Shown one piece after another: positions 51,597 through 59,717 of a stretch of 64,000 nucleotides of DNA. A program made the translations under genes and the position numbers. A model generated the notes under the pieces. That model saw nothing but the letters and a program-made list of their open reading frames with translations, made no database searches and had not been told where the DNA came from. The DNA is taken from NCBI RefSeq assembly GCF_000270305.1, contig NC_015737.1, positions 116,001 through 180,000 of the forward strand, read 5' to 3'. The number at the start of each line of letters is the position of its first letter. Within the stretch, counting starts at the first letter, position 1. The DNA is from Clostridium sp. SY8519. GTDB taxonomy: Bacteria > Bacillota > Clostridia > Lachnospirales > Lachnospiraceae.

Positions 51597-51851
51597 TTAC
51601 ACACTCAGTGTAATGCCTTCTATCACGGCACGTGCTTCCAGCACCGCCAGGTAATCCGCCATGGCACGGATCTGCAGGTTGTACAGACCTCTAGGGCAGT
51701 TCGGCGTATATGGAAGGGTTTCATCATCCCATTCTTCAAGCATTTTCTTCAGCTTCACAAAACGGATTTTCAGCTGTGCGTATTCCGCTGCCATGCGTCT
51801 TGTGTAATCTGGGCTGTTCATGTCTTCAACTGTTTCTCTTAATTCTTTCAT
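51597..51851 (-). CDS. Small phage protein, crAss001_48-related family
   Basis: 84 residues from the ATG at 51851 with AGGAAAA upstream. 'MNSPDYTRRMAAEYAQLK', 'KLKKMLEEWDDE', 'CPRGLYNLQIRAM' and a final 'LEARAVIEGI' match a family of small helical proteins frequent in phages, including crAss-like ones, of unknown function. It sits in an accessory block between capsid genes. Confidence 0.78.
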   Translation of the reverse strand: MKELRETVEDMNSPDYTRRMAAEYAQLKIRFVKLKKMLEEWDDETLPYTPNCPRGLYNLQIRAMADYLAVLEARAVIEGITLSV

Positions 51852-51883
51852 CTGTATTTTCCTAATTTTCTGCATAAAAACAC

Positions 51884-51912
51884 CACCGGCGCAAGCTGGT
51901 GGCGTTCTGCAT
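51884..51912 (-). terminator. Terminator after the DUF6275 gene
   Basis: The stem CCACCAGC/GCCGGTGG with a TTGC loop, followed by TGTTTTTA on the minus strand. Confidence 0.75.
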
Positions 51913-51945
51913 GTATGTATATCAGTTTATATACATCTCTCTTTT

Positions 51946-52194
51946 TCAGTCTGAAATTTTAACATTCCTGATTTTCTTATATGCGTCAAGATAGGCTTCT
52001 TTTTTATCTCCGTTATAAGTAACCTCAAAGTACATGCCGTCCGGAAGATCCGTGGAAAGCAGCGCCTTCCAGTTCTGCAGTGTCTTGCAGAACCACACGA
52101 CATAAACATCCTCTGCGGTTACCGCAGAAATCTCATCCTTGCCGGCCTGATCGTTATACCAGTTCGCGACAATCCGTTTTGCTTTTTCCTGCAT
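51946..52194 (-). CDS. DUF6275 family phage protein
   Basis: 82 residues. 'VYVVWFCKTLQNWKALL' and 'YFEVTYNGDKKEAYLD' are diagnostic for this small, widely distributed phage protein family of unknown role. It is a separate mini-unit, with a terminator after it and the tRNA-His gene just upstream. A role as immunity for the neighbouring MuF-toxin is possible only by position. Confidence 0.8.
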   Translation of the reverse strand: MQEKAKRIVANWYNDQAGKDEISAVTAEDVYVVWFCKTLQNWKALLSTDLPDGMYFEVTYNGDKKEAYLDAYKKIRNVKISD

Positions 52195-52322
52195 TGCATT
52201 CTCCTTTCAAAACCTTTATTATGCGGGTTTGCAGATTTACCACAGGACAAAAAATCGGGGCTTTTACCTATCGATTTTTTGTACCATTTTTACTAATCGG
52301 GTATGGAACCGATTATTTTTAG

Positions 52323-52395
52323 GGCGAGAGGCCGGAATCGAACCGGCGTATTTGAATTCACAGTTCAACATCATAACCACTAGATCACTCACGCC
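52323..52395 (-). tRNA. Prophage-encoded tRNA-His(GTG)
   Basis: Cloverleaf with anticodon stem TTGAA/TTCAA and loop CTGTGAA, anticodon GTG; T arm GCCGG-TTCGATT-CCGGC. The G before position 1 and discriminator C73 are the identity pair of bacterial tRNA-His. The acceptor stem GCGTGAG/CTCTCGC has one T-T mismatch, and the 3' end is CTA rather than CCA. It lies inside the structural gene block of the prophage. Confidence 0.85.
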
Positions 52396-52452
52396 ATATT
52401 GACAGTATTAAGTAGCAATGTTAAAATCAAAGTACGAAAAGTAAATGTTTTG

Positions 52453-52505
52453 AAAAGGCGGCCCCTCGACCCCATTGTTTGTTGAGGATCGGCCGCCTTT
52501 TTAAT
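52453..52505 (-). terminator. Terminator after the MuF-toxin gene
   Basis: An outer AAAAGGCGGCC/GGCCGCCTTTT stem encloses a CCTCGAC/GTTGAGG stem, with T runs on both sides. Confidence 0.82.
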
Positions 52506-54035
52506 TTATAAAATTTCAACTACTTCATTACCATCTTTTACAATAATACGAATCCCTCTTCCTTTACCACTTCTTTGCAATCGTCTTCTTGCAATTTCTA
52601 TAGCCTTTTGAGTATCAACCCCACTATTACTACAGTCAAGTAAAATACCTCCGGGTTTTTTCTCTATTTGATGAAATCCATGGTGAACCAGTTTATCAGA
52701 ACCATTTGTACTTTGCGGTGTCTTGAGATCCCAATATTTTCCGTTCCACTTATAATCTGGTGTTGGTTCTGAAAATGATCTTTTTAACAGTGTAATATTT
52801 CCACCGAAGGTATTTACTATCCAATTAGCTTGCTCGATCTCATCTGCATTTTCCTTTCCATGTACCTTGTATCCATCTTCAAGTACAACTTCACCAGTAT
52901 CTGCCGTATACAATGAATTAAAATCATTATAATCTACTCCGTTTTTCTTGGCTCCGGAATCAACCCATTTAGTATATGCGTCTGTATCTATGTTTGATTT
53001 GTCATCATTAACATACCGCTCCTTCCAATCCTCGAACTTCATGTCGGATGGCACCGTGTCGTATCCGCCATCGACGTCCCGCATCGCCCGGCCGTCCATG
53101 CCCAGCGTGTCATCGTAATACGGAACCGTGGTGCACCGGCAGTTGCAGTGGAACGGCGGGGTGCTCACCCCCTCCTCTGCTTCCGCAAGGGGCAGGTGTG
53201 TGCCGTCCAATGCGCCGCAGATATCACAGGTTGCCTCGTCCAGCGTGGCCATGATCTCCACCTCACTGACCCCCAGCTCGCTGTAGCAATCCTTCTGCGC
53301 GGCGGTCTGGAAATAGGCCGATTCCGTCCTGATCAGGCGGTCAGCCTGGTATTTCCCAACATCCACCGCCTTCCGGAACTTCCCGGAGGCGGAAGCAATC
53401 CCTTCCCCCGTGATGCACATCTGGGTCAGTGTGGTATGCAGCGTATGCACCAGGTTGTCCTTCCCTTCCCAGCAGCGGTCCGTGAAGTTCTTCCCGTCTG
53501 CCGCCCAGGGCTTCCGGATCACCCGTTCCAGCGCCTTCTCATCAATTCCGGCAAGGTCATAGCCAACGCCCGCGCCCATCTGGAAGTTGTACGCGGTGCG
53601 GTAGTAGTCTTCCCGGTAGGTGTCCCGCATATGCTGGTCGATTTCATCCACATAGTTCCCGTAAAGCTTTTCCGCTTCCTGCTGGGTCTGGATCTTGATC
53701 TGTTCCAGGCGGCTGATGTGCTGCTTGGCGGAAGCGTTCTCCAGTTCCCGCATCCACTGCCCGGTCAGGCCGTTTTCCTTCCCGTGTTTGATGTATTCTT
53801 CAATATCCCACTGGAATTCTTTCCGCTCCTTGTTGGTAAGCAGCTTCCTGGCTTCCTGAAGCGATACCTGGTTATTCACAGCAACGCACTGGTACCAGGC
53901 TTTGATCTGCCCGTCCAGCGCGTGGTATGCCTTATCAAACTGTTCGTCGATTTCCTCCGATTTCCGGATGGTCTGTTGATGGAGCGCCTCTTCTAACTCT
54001 TCCGCGCGCTTCTTCCAGTATTCCGCCTGCTTCAT
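52506..54035 (-). CDS. MuF/SPP1 gp7-like minor head protein with C-terminal nuclease toxin domain
   Basis: 509 residues. The N-terminal 320 are the phage MuF head protein: 'KQAEYWKKRAEELEEALHQQ' start, the metal-site pattern 'CDICGALDGTHLPL', and 'PPFHCNCRC' near residue 295. The last 180 residues are unlike phage proteins and carry 'PDYKWNGKYWDLK' (PD at 426-427, D436, K438), a PD-(D/E)xK nuclease core resembling CdiA-type C-terminal tRNases. DNA composition turns AT-rich at about 53040, exactly where the toxin begins. MuF-toxin fusions are delivered with or by the virion. ATGA overlap with the portal gene. Confidence 0.85.
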   Translation of the reverse strand: MKQAEYWKKRAEELEEALHQQTIRKSEEIDEQFDKAYHALDGQIKAWYQCVAVNNQVSLQEARKLLTNKERKEFQWDIEEYIKHGKENGLTGQWMRELENASAKQHISRLEQIKIQTQQEAEKLYGNYVDEIDQHMRDTYREDYYRTAYNFQMGAGVGYDLAGIDEKALERVIRKPWAADGKNFTDRCWEGKDNLVHTLHTTLTQMCITGEGIASASGKFRKAVDVGKYQADRLIRTESAYFQTAAQKDCYSELGVSEVEIMATLDEATCDICGALDGTHLPLAEAEEGVSTPPFHCNCRCTTVPYYDDTLGMDGRAMRDVDGGYDTVPSDMKFEDWKERYVNDDKSNIDTDAYTKWVDSGAKKNGVDYNDFNSLYTADTGEVVLEDGYKVHGKENADEIEQANWIVNTFGGNITLLKRSFSEPTPDYKWNGKYWDLKTPQSTNGSDKLVHHGFHQIEKKPGGILLDCSNSGVDTQKAIEIARRRLQRSGKGRGIRIIVKDGNEVVEIL

Positions 54036-55546
54036 GCATCCGTACCGCCTTTATCCGGTTTCTGCCGGCCTGTGGCCTTCTTGCTATCCGGATCCTGGTT
54101 CTCTTCCGGGTCCTTATTGCCTTCCGGGTCTTTCATTTCCTCCGGATCCTGGCTGCCGTCCCCGGTTCCGCCCCTCTGTTTCACGAAGGCACTCAGGTAC
54201 TGGTCCTGTGCCTCCTTTGCTTCCGCTTCCTCTTTCTTCAGCTGCTTCAGCTCTTCGTCCGCGTTCTCCACAAATGGGTGGTTCTTTAAGATCGTCTTTT
54301 TGGAGATCACACCCACCGACTGCTGGCAGATCTGCGCCTGTTCCACGTCATTGCGGATCATGGTCCGGGTCCAGTTCTGGGTAATGGTCCCGCAGGGGAT
54401 CCCGTTGTTCTCACAGATCGCGCGGACCAGCTGCGCAAACCCCAGGCGGAATTCCGTCTCCATTAAGCCGGTCTTCATTTCCAGCAGGGCATACATGAAC
54501 TGCAGTGCCACACCAGACTGGTTTCCAAATGTCTCCGGCCGCGGGTCGAACCCGAACCCCTGTTCAAAGATTGCCTTCCGTGTGGCTTCCAGCACGCTGT
54601 TCCTGGCCTCGATGGGGATCTCGATGCTGATGGTAGATACCCCTGGGCTCCCGCTCCCGTCATCGTCCAGCTTGATTGCCTTGTAGCGCTTTAGATTCTG
54701 AAGGAATTCCTGCAGGTCTTCCCCACCGTAGCCGGACAGCACAAAAATCAGTTCCTGGACATCATCCAGGTCATTGATGAACCCGGAAAACACCTTGTCA
54801 TACACATCAATCAACGGCTTGATGTTCTTTAAGTCGCTCATGTGGATGTTGTTGTTCCAGAAGGGGATAAAGGGCACTTTCCCGAATCCATGCTGAAACT
54901 CACTGGACGGATCCCCATAGGCTGTCGGCGAGTGGAACATGTTGTAATACATCAGTCCGTGCTCGATGCTGTCCACGGTACGGCGCCGGAACGCCTGGCA
55001 TTCCGTACCGTTCCAGTACTCATAAATCACATAGTTCTCCCCGTCCGCTTCATCGATCTGCTCATAGATCCGAAGGACTGCCATCAGCCGCTGCTTCAGG
55101 CTCTTGTCAAAGACCGGCCAGATCTGCTCCGACGGGACCACCGCCCACGCGAACCCGTCCGCGTCGTTCCAGTAATGCACCCAGCCGCATTTCGCGTTTG
55201 CGGCATTGACACAGAGCTCCATGCAGTTCTTGTTATATTCATCCCCTAAAAGTTCTGTGATCTTCTGGTTGGCCGCCGTGCTTCCTACGTCAAAGGTTGG
55301 GGGCACGGTAAACGCGTAGGATGCCTTCTGGTTCACCAGCAGGCCGTGGAAGTTCCGGGGAATCCGGTTGTCCGCATTGCGCAGCGGCTTTTCCTCTTCC
55401 CCCGGACGCTCCTCGGTTTTCTTTTCCCCAAACAGGATGTCGGATTCATTCTCGTAGTACCGTTTTGCAGTCAGAGCCCCGGCCACATAGCTGCTTCTGA
55501 GCTCTGCGTATTTCTGAATGACCTGTTTTGCAATCTCTAATTCCAT
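54032..55546 (-). CDS. Phage portal protein (SPP1 gp6/XkdE-like family)
   Basis: 504 residues: 'YVAGALTAKRYYENE' near the start, 'RNFHGLLVNQKASYAF' in the clip region, 'FINDLDDVQELIFVLSGYGG' (key part 'DDVQELIFVLSGY') in the stem, and a Lys/Pro/Glu-rich tail of repeated 'DPE.NKDPE' units (about 465-500). It forms the dodecameric ring through which DNA would enter the head. Starts 14 bases after the terminase gene. Confidence 0.93.
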   Translation of the reverse strand: MELEIAKQVIQKYAELRSSYVAGALTAKRYYENESDILFGEKKTEERPGEEEKPLRNADNRIPRNFHGLLVNQKASYAFTVPPTFDVGSTAANQKITELLGDEYNKNCMELCVNAANAKCGWVHYWNDADGFAWAVVPSEQIWPVFDKSLKQRLMAVLRIYEQIDEADGENYVIYEYWNGTECQAFRRRTVDSIEHGLMYYNMFHSPTAYGDPSSEFQHGFGKVPFIPFWNNNIHMSDLKNIKPLIDVYDKVFSGFINDLDDVQELIFVLSGYGGEDLQEFLQNLKRYKAIKLDDDGSGSPGVSTISIEIPIEARNSVLEATRKAIFEQGFGFDPRPETFGNQSGVALQFMYALLEMKTGLMETEFRLGFAQLVRAICENNGIPCGTITQNWTRTMIRNDVEQAQICQQSVGVISKKTILKNHPFVENADEELKQLKKEEAEAKEAQDQYLSAFVKQRGGTGDGSQDPEEMKDPEGNKDPEENQDPDSKKATGRQKPDKGGTDA

Positions 55547-55560
55547 GTCGTCTCCTGTGC

Positions 55561-57093
55561 CTACTTCAGGAAGCTGATGCCTCCCTTGTGTCCCATATCG
55601 CCTTCCAGCGCGTAGCGTGTGGCGTCAATCGTGTGGTTGTCTTTATCTTCCAGACGCGGCAGCGGATCCCCGTTCCGGTCCGTCGCGTAATCAATGGATT
55701 CAAACTCCCGGGCAACATTCGGTGTCCGTGCCGAGTCAATGATGATCTCGTCCAGGTCATCCAGCCAGTTTTCCCCATATTCCACTGACCCTGGACCTTT
55801 CTTTGCCCCGGTAAACCGGCAGCCATAATCCTTCTTCAATTCCGCCACGGACTTCGGATCCTCGGAATCCGCAATGGTTAACTGCGTGTCATACCCGCGT
55901 GATTTCAGGATGGCCGCGAACTCCCGGTTGAACATCTTTACCCGGTAGACCTCATCCAGGAACAGGATCCGTTTCCTGGTCTTGTCATACTGCAGGCGCA
56001 CGAAGGCCAGCGGGTCCGTCGCGTAGCCCCAGTCACAGCCCTGGCGGATGTTGTCGCTCCTGGATACCTCCTCCGCGGTAATCGTGCGGAATACCAGGTT
56101 GGAGAACGGAACCACACCGGATCCTACCGGCTCGCCCAGGAAAATCCAGCGATACTTAGTTTCATTCTTTTTCTTCAGTTCTTCCGCTTCCGCAGCCGTT
56201 TCCTGGGAAATATACGGGTTTTCCAGGTATGTGCTGTGGTGTACGAATGTATTTCCGGATACGCCGTGCCCGTTGTACTTCTTGTTCACCCAGCTCTGCT
56301 TCCGCTTCGGCGGGTTGTAGCTGTAATAAAACTGATAGGATAAGCCATCCGGAAGCGTGTTCCGGAGCACCGACTGCTCGATGGTGTCAATGTCTTCTTC
56401 CCGCTGGAACTCCGCCAGTTCCTCAATCCAGAGACGCGCCACCGGGAACCGGGATACCTTCAGTGATTTGATTTTTTCCGGCTTGTCCGCCCCGCGGAAC
56501 AGGATCTTGTTCCCCCGCTCCCGGTAAATGATCTGCAGGGGCGACACCTTGAAATCAAAGAATCCATAGACCCCCATAATCGAGGCGCACTCCTTGAGCT
56601 GCTCGAATACAGATTCCGCCATGGTATTCCCGACCTTCCGCACCACCAGGCCGGAAATCGGGTAGCGCATGATATCCCAGAGGATAATGTCATCAATCAG
56701 CTGCACGCCTACGGATCCGTCCATCTCCATCCGGTCCGTAAAGGTTCCGTACCGTTTCCCGATCAGCTCCGCCGCCCGGATCCGGTCCCTGGTACCGGCC
56801 GGTACATCCATCAGCTCCCCAGATGTTCCATCCACCGGAACCTTTTCCGTTTCCTCGCCGCGCATGACACGGGTCAGGAACTCAAGCACCTCATCCTGTG
56901 ACGCAATCAGGCTGGATTCCTTCTCCCGCATACGCTTCGCCAGATACTCCTGGATGCCAGGGTGCGATAAAAGCGCCGGCCCTTTCTTATTGGCCGTCTT
57001 TTTGGAGTACCCCGCACGGATGGCGGCCTGTGTGGCGTTGGCATCTACCAGGTACTCATCCGCGAACATCTTCTGTTTTCTGCTGATTGCCAT
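55561..57093 (-). CDS. In-frame fusion of small terminase and truncated large terminase
   Basis: 510 residues. Residues 1-133 are a complete-looking small terminase (Terminase_2: 'RKQKMFADEYLVDANATQAAIRAGYSKK', shortened to 'NATQAAIRAGYSKKTA'). At about residue 136 ('GVQLIDDI|ILWDIMRYP') the sequence continues directly into the middle of a PBSX-type large terminase. The part with Walker A ('GGRGS.KSS' in relatives) is absent. Walker B-like 'ARLWIEELAEF' and the nuclease residues in 'GCDWGYATDP', 'IADSEDPKS' and 'DNHTIDATRYAL' remain. Without the P-loop, the packaging ATPase should be inactive. Reading frame is intact, so the fusion may still be made. Confidence 0.85.
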   Translation of the reverse strand: MAISRKQKMFADEYLVDANATQAAIRAGYSKKTANKKGPALLSHPGIQEYLAKRMREKESSLIASQDEVLEFLTRVMRGEETEKVPVDGTSGELMDVPAGTRDRIRAAELIGKRYGTFTDRMEMDGSVGVQLIDDIILWDIMRYPISGLVVRKVGNTMAESVFEQLKECASIMGVYGFFDFKVSPLQIIYRERGNKILFRGADKPEKIKSLKVSRFPVARLWIEELAEFQREEDIDTIEQSVLRNTLPDGLSYQFYYSYNPPKRKQSWVNKKYNGHGVSGNTFVHHSTYLENPYISQETAAEAEELKKKNETKYRWIFLGEPVGSGVVPFSNLVFRTITAEEVSRSDNIRQGCDWGYATDPLAFVRLQYDKTRKRILFLDEVYRVKMFNREFAAILKSRGYDTQLTIADSEDPKSVAELKKDYGCRFTGAKKGPGSVEYGENWLDDLDEIIIDSARTPNVAREFESIDYATDRNGDPLPRLEDKDNHTIDATRYALEGDMGHKGGISFLK

Positions 57094-57134
57094 CCGGCCG
57101 CACCCCCTTCCGCTTTGTCTTCTGCGCGCATGAC

Positions 57135-57156
57135 AAAAGGCAGCCCGAAGGCTGCC
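57135..57156 (-). terminator. Hairpin upstream of the terminase gene
   Basis: A perfect 7-bp stem GGCAGCC/GGCTGCC with a tetraloop, then T4 on the minus strand. Confidence 0.65.
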
Positions 57157-57186
57157 TGGTATGTGTCTGTATTAATTTCACCTACA

Positions 57187-57213
57187 CAAAAAGCGTACCC
57201 CGAAGGATACGCT
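57187..57213 (-). terminator. Terminator after the right RHH-like gene
   Basis: The stem AGCGTA/TACGCT, with a 10-base loop, is followed by T5 on the minus strand. With the second hairpin 30 bases further on, it isolates the accessory genes from the terminase. Confidence 0.72.
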
Positions 57214-57223
57214 CTCTGCTCTG

Positions 57224-57415
57224 CTACTCTGTTTCTTTGTTCTGTTCGATGAATTCCCGCATCATTTTTGTAAGCTGCGGCCCCATGGAAATTCCAAGCC
57301 GTTTACAGGTTTCCTTGAATTCATCCGCTGTCTTACGGTCCACTTTGTATGACTTCGCTGCAACCCCAGCTTTTGCATCCCAACGGTCCTGCGGCCGGAT
57401 TTTCTTTTCATCCAT
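57224..57415 (-). CDS. Small ribbon-helix-helix-like protein (right copy)
   Basis: 63 residues, with 'AAKSYKVDRKTADEFKETCK' and 'QLTKMMREFIEQ', the same pattern and spacing as the left-end protein at 32402-32605 but clearly diverged. Probably a small DNA-binding or partner-binding protein. Its ATG overlaps the end of the small membrane-protein gene as ATGGATGA. Confidence 0.65.
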   Translation of the reverse strand: MDEKKIRPQDRWDAKAGVAAKSYKVDRKTADEFKETCKRLGISMGPQLTKMMREFIEQNKETE

Positions 57416-57560
57416 TACTGTCAGCCCCTCCTTTACGCATCAGTTCAGTGATTGCATAAGCGCCGGAACATACAAGCAGAATGGACGAAGCAATACTTCT
57501 TCCCGTTGCAAAGAAAATAACCCAGGATGCCGCCAAAAAAATTTTTGAAAAATTACTCAT
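57408..57560 (-). CDS. Small membrane protein (right copy)
   Basis: 50 residues with one or two hydrophobic helices ('IFLAASWVIFFATG' and 'ASSILLVCSGAYAI') and a short polar tail. It is translationally coupled to the RHH-like gene, just as the left-end pair at 32607-32756 and 32402-32605. Function unknown. Confidence 0.55.
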   Translation of the reverse strand: MSNFSKIFLAASWVIFFATGRSIASSILLVCSGAYAITELMRKGGADSNG

Positions 57561-57590
57561 TTCTATTTCTAAATGTGCTAAGATATGAGA

Positions 57591-57622
57591 AAGGTAAGGG
57601 GCTTTCGCCCCGAACCTTTACC
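57591..57622 (-). terminator. Hairpin after the 36-residue membrane peptide gene
   Basis: A GGGGC/GCCCC stem with outer AAAGGT/ACCTTT pairing and a short T-rich tail on the minus strand. It overlaps the stop codon. Confidence 0.5.
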
Positions 57623-57728
57623 GTTTTAGAGCTGTGATAATGCTTGCAATACCTGTTAGCAATGTGCCAATTGCTATCAGCCACTGTGGTGTTATCCGGC
57701 TCTTTTTTCGTTTCTTTCTCTTAGCCAT
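57618..57728 (-). CDS. 36-residue membrane peptide, possible holin-like or type I toxin
   Basis: A very basic N-terminus (eight Lys/Arg in the first ten residues) followed by a single helix 'WLIAIGTLLTGIASIITAL'. AAGGAGG lies upstream of the ATG at 57728 and a promoter 37 bases further on. The size and shape are those of small toxic or holin-like peptides, but no antisense partner is identified. Confidence 0.5.
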   Translation of the reverse strand: MAKRKKRKKSRITPQWLIAIGTLLTGIASIITALKR

Positions 57729-57764
57729 TTGTTCCTCCTTTCCCTTTCCTGTTTCCTTGCTACG

Positions 57765-57792
57765 AGTATATAATACCATATACGTATATCAA
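57765..57792 (-). promoter_or_regulatory. Candidate promoter of the right accessory genes
   Basis: On the minus strand, TTGATA (57787-57792), a 16-base spacer and TATACT (57765-57770), upstream of the 36-residue peptide gene. The divergent hicB-like gene on the plus strand has a TATAAT at 57819-57824 but no clear -35. Confidence 0.5.
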
Positions 57793-57847
57793 GCATCTCC
57801 AAGAAAAAGTTGCTTGTGTATAATATGATTGGAGGTGATGAGACATT

Positions 57848-58240
57848 ATGAAATATATCTATACCGCAACCTTTACACCGTCCGATGACGGTAATAAATT
57901 TTATGCCCGGGTTCCAGACCTTCCTGGATGTATTACCACTGGATCTGACCTCATCGATGCAATCAACCAGATTACCGATGCCGCAAGCGCATGGCTGGTT
58001 GTTGCCGAAGACGAAGGCATGCAGATCCCCGACCCGACCCCGCAAGAAAAGTTAGAGCGTCCCGACCGTTCAGAAGTTTCCATTATCGCCATTGATACAA
58101 TAGCTTACCGTGCGGCAACCGATACAAAGTCCGTACGGAAAAATGTATCACTTCCACAATGGATGGCAGTTATGGCGGATAAACGCGGAATCAACTGCTC
58201 ACAGGTTCTGCAGGAAGGGCTTCTGGCCAAACTTGGCTGA
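57848..58240 (+). CDS. hicB: Orphan HicB-family antitoxin
   Basis: 130 residues: the HicB fold ('YARVPDLPGCITTGSDLIDAI', key part 'ARVPDLPGCITTG') and a C-terminal ribbon-helix-helix ('RKNVSLPQWMAVMADKRGINCS', key part 'NVSLPQWMAVMA'). No hicA-like gene lies beside it on either strand. It may be a stand-alone regulator at the right end of the prophage. GGAGG lies 15 bases upstream of the ATG, rather far. Confidence 0.85.
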   Translation: MKYIYTATFTPSDDGNKFYARVPDLPGCITTGSDLIDAINQITDAASAWLVVAEDEGMQIPDPTPQEKLERPDRSEVSIIAIDTIAYRAATDTKSVRKNVSLPQWMAVMADKRGINCSQVLQEGLLAKLG

Positions 58241-58467
58241 TTTGTGGCGTCGGGATTACTCCCGGCGCCTGTTTATATGTCTTTCTCTTGCCGTTCATTC
58301 TCGTTCCGTTTTTGTATTCATCTCTTTTACATCAAACGTCAATCGGATTACTTCGGATACGTCAAACATGTAATTCTGATATCTCTGCGTTTACACTGGA
58401 AATTATACGAATATCCGATTTCCAGCAATTTATTCAAAACCACCCATGACACAATGCTCTACTGACA

Positions 58468-58960
58468 ATGAAAGTGAACCGGCTGGAACTTCTGAAAGCT
58501 AATATCGGGCTGGAACTTGTCTGACATGCTTCCGGGAGAGAACACCCCGCCGATGCATCCGAACTGTCACTGCAGCACCGCGGCCTACGTGGATCGGAGC
58601 AGCATTGATTGGTTGAAAGACGACACAGCTTTCCAAGAACAAAAAGAAAATGCCAGGATTGGTAAAAATACAGTTAATCAGCGGACAGGTGGCATGACGT
58701 CAAAAGAGTGGGCAGAATATAAGATAGAATTATCAAACGTTAAAAACCACAAACAGATTATTCTCCCAAAAGCTGAATACGCCAAAGTTATGAGCGAATT
58801 TAACACCAATATGAGTGATGAAAAGCGTAAGCACGCTATTGTAACTAAGCCCATTGATAGTTATAATTACACTATCATCAATAAAGGTTTTGACAATTAC
58901 GTGGTGATTAAAAAATCAAAAATAAATGACGACATTGATGGATATGTGAGAGGTATATAA
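58468..58960 (+). pseudogene. Remnant of a minor capsid (MuF-type) toxin protein
   Basis: Positions 58468-58524 encode the usual first 18 residues of a phage minor capsid protein ('MKVNRLELLKANIGLELV') before a stop. In another frame, from 58517 (ATG at 58526) to 58960, comes its distal end, with the capsid motif 'PPMHPNCHCSTAAY', followed by an AT-rich tail of about 100 residues with 'LPKAEYAKVMSEFNTNMS'-like text. So several hundred codons in between were lost. The tail is probably a polymorphic toxin domain of unknown type. It is followed directly by a small gene at immunity position. Confidence 0.72.
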
Positions 58961-59170
58961 ATGTTATCTGAAACCGGGAAAAAATTAGCAGACAAACTAA
59001 AACAGCTATACGACAACCCGGATTATATATGCGGGGTGATGTCCAATGCGCCCGGTGATGATAATTGGAGATTGCTGCTTGACTACATGGATACTGCGGA
59101 GAGGTTATACGAGGTAGTCACAAGCGACGATATATTAGCATTATCAGTTGTTCTAAGTGAAAAAAAATAA
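58961..59170 (+). CDS. Possible immunity protein
   Basis: 69 residues, acidic and helical ('KLADKLKQLYDNPDY', 'DDNWRLLLDYMDTAERLY'). Its ATG follows the toxin-remnant stop without a gap, and AGAGG lies eight bases upstream. Size, charge and coupling fit an immunity protein for the toxin tail; no family recognised. Confidence 0.55.
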   Translation: MLSETGKKLADKLKQLYDNPDYICGVMSNAPGDDNWRLLLDYMDTAERLYEVVTSDDILALSVVLSEKK

Positions 59171-59209
59171 ACAGAATATAATTAACATCCTGCAAAATAT
59201 CACCCAAAA

Positions 59210-59518
59210 TTGTCGGAATATGACCCGAGATATCAAGATAACGGAATAGTTTCTTTTGGGGAAGATGATTTTATTTTCCTAAGAAATAATCAAGATATTG
59301 CAGAGCTTGTAGCAACAAATAAAGTATACACATATTCAACAAGAGTATTACAGAGCATAAGCGAAATATCATACAATGAAATATACAGAAATTCTTTTGA
59401 GTTTCTGTATACTGATGATTTTGAACCACAGCACGGTGCGTTTTTATTTCTTTCAAAAAAAGGATATGTGGAACATGAACGGAAAAGGACTGACAAAACT
59501 CCAAGAAAGACAAATTGA
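59210..59518 (+). pseudogene. Probable truncated accessory gene
   Basis: An open frame of about 100 residues, AT-rich, from a TTG with no ribosome site. 'DDFIFLRNNQDIAELV' and 'YNEIYRNSFEFLYTDDF' read like a real protein, but the N-terminus seems missing and the end overlaps the next gene. It may be the remainder of another immunity or toxin gene. Confidence 0.4.
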
Positions 59519-59717
59519 AAAATTGAAAGAGCAATGGTTTGCAGAACTTGATGCGCTTTCAAAGAAAAAAAGGCCATTGCCAAAAAATGTTTTTAGTATT
59601 GATTACAATCGAGAACGAATCAAACTCGCAGAGAAGTACCTGCCGTTAATTAAGAAAATAATGTCAGAAAATGAAGGGAACACCGATGAAATACCGAAAG
59701 AAACCAGTAGTAATTGA
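59475..59717 (+). CDS. Small phage protein, unknown
   Basis: 80 residues, Lys/Glu-rich helical ('[20 protein letters not shown]', key part '[13 protein letters not shown]'). It starts at the ATG at 59475 (another ATG at 59466 sits too close to AAGG). It lies in the rightward cluster at the prophage end and overlaps the next gene. Confidence 0.55.
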   Translation: MNGKGLTKLQERQIEKLKEQWFAELDALSKKKRPLPKNVFSIDYNRERIKLAEKYLPLIKKIMSENEGNTDEIPKETSSN

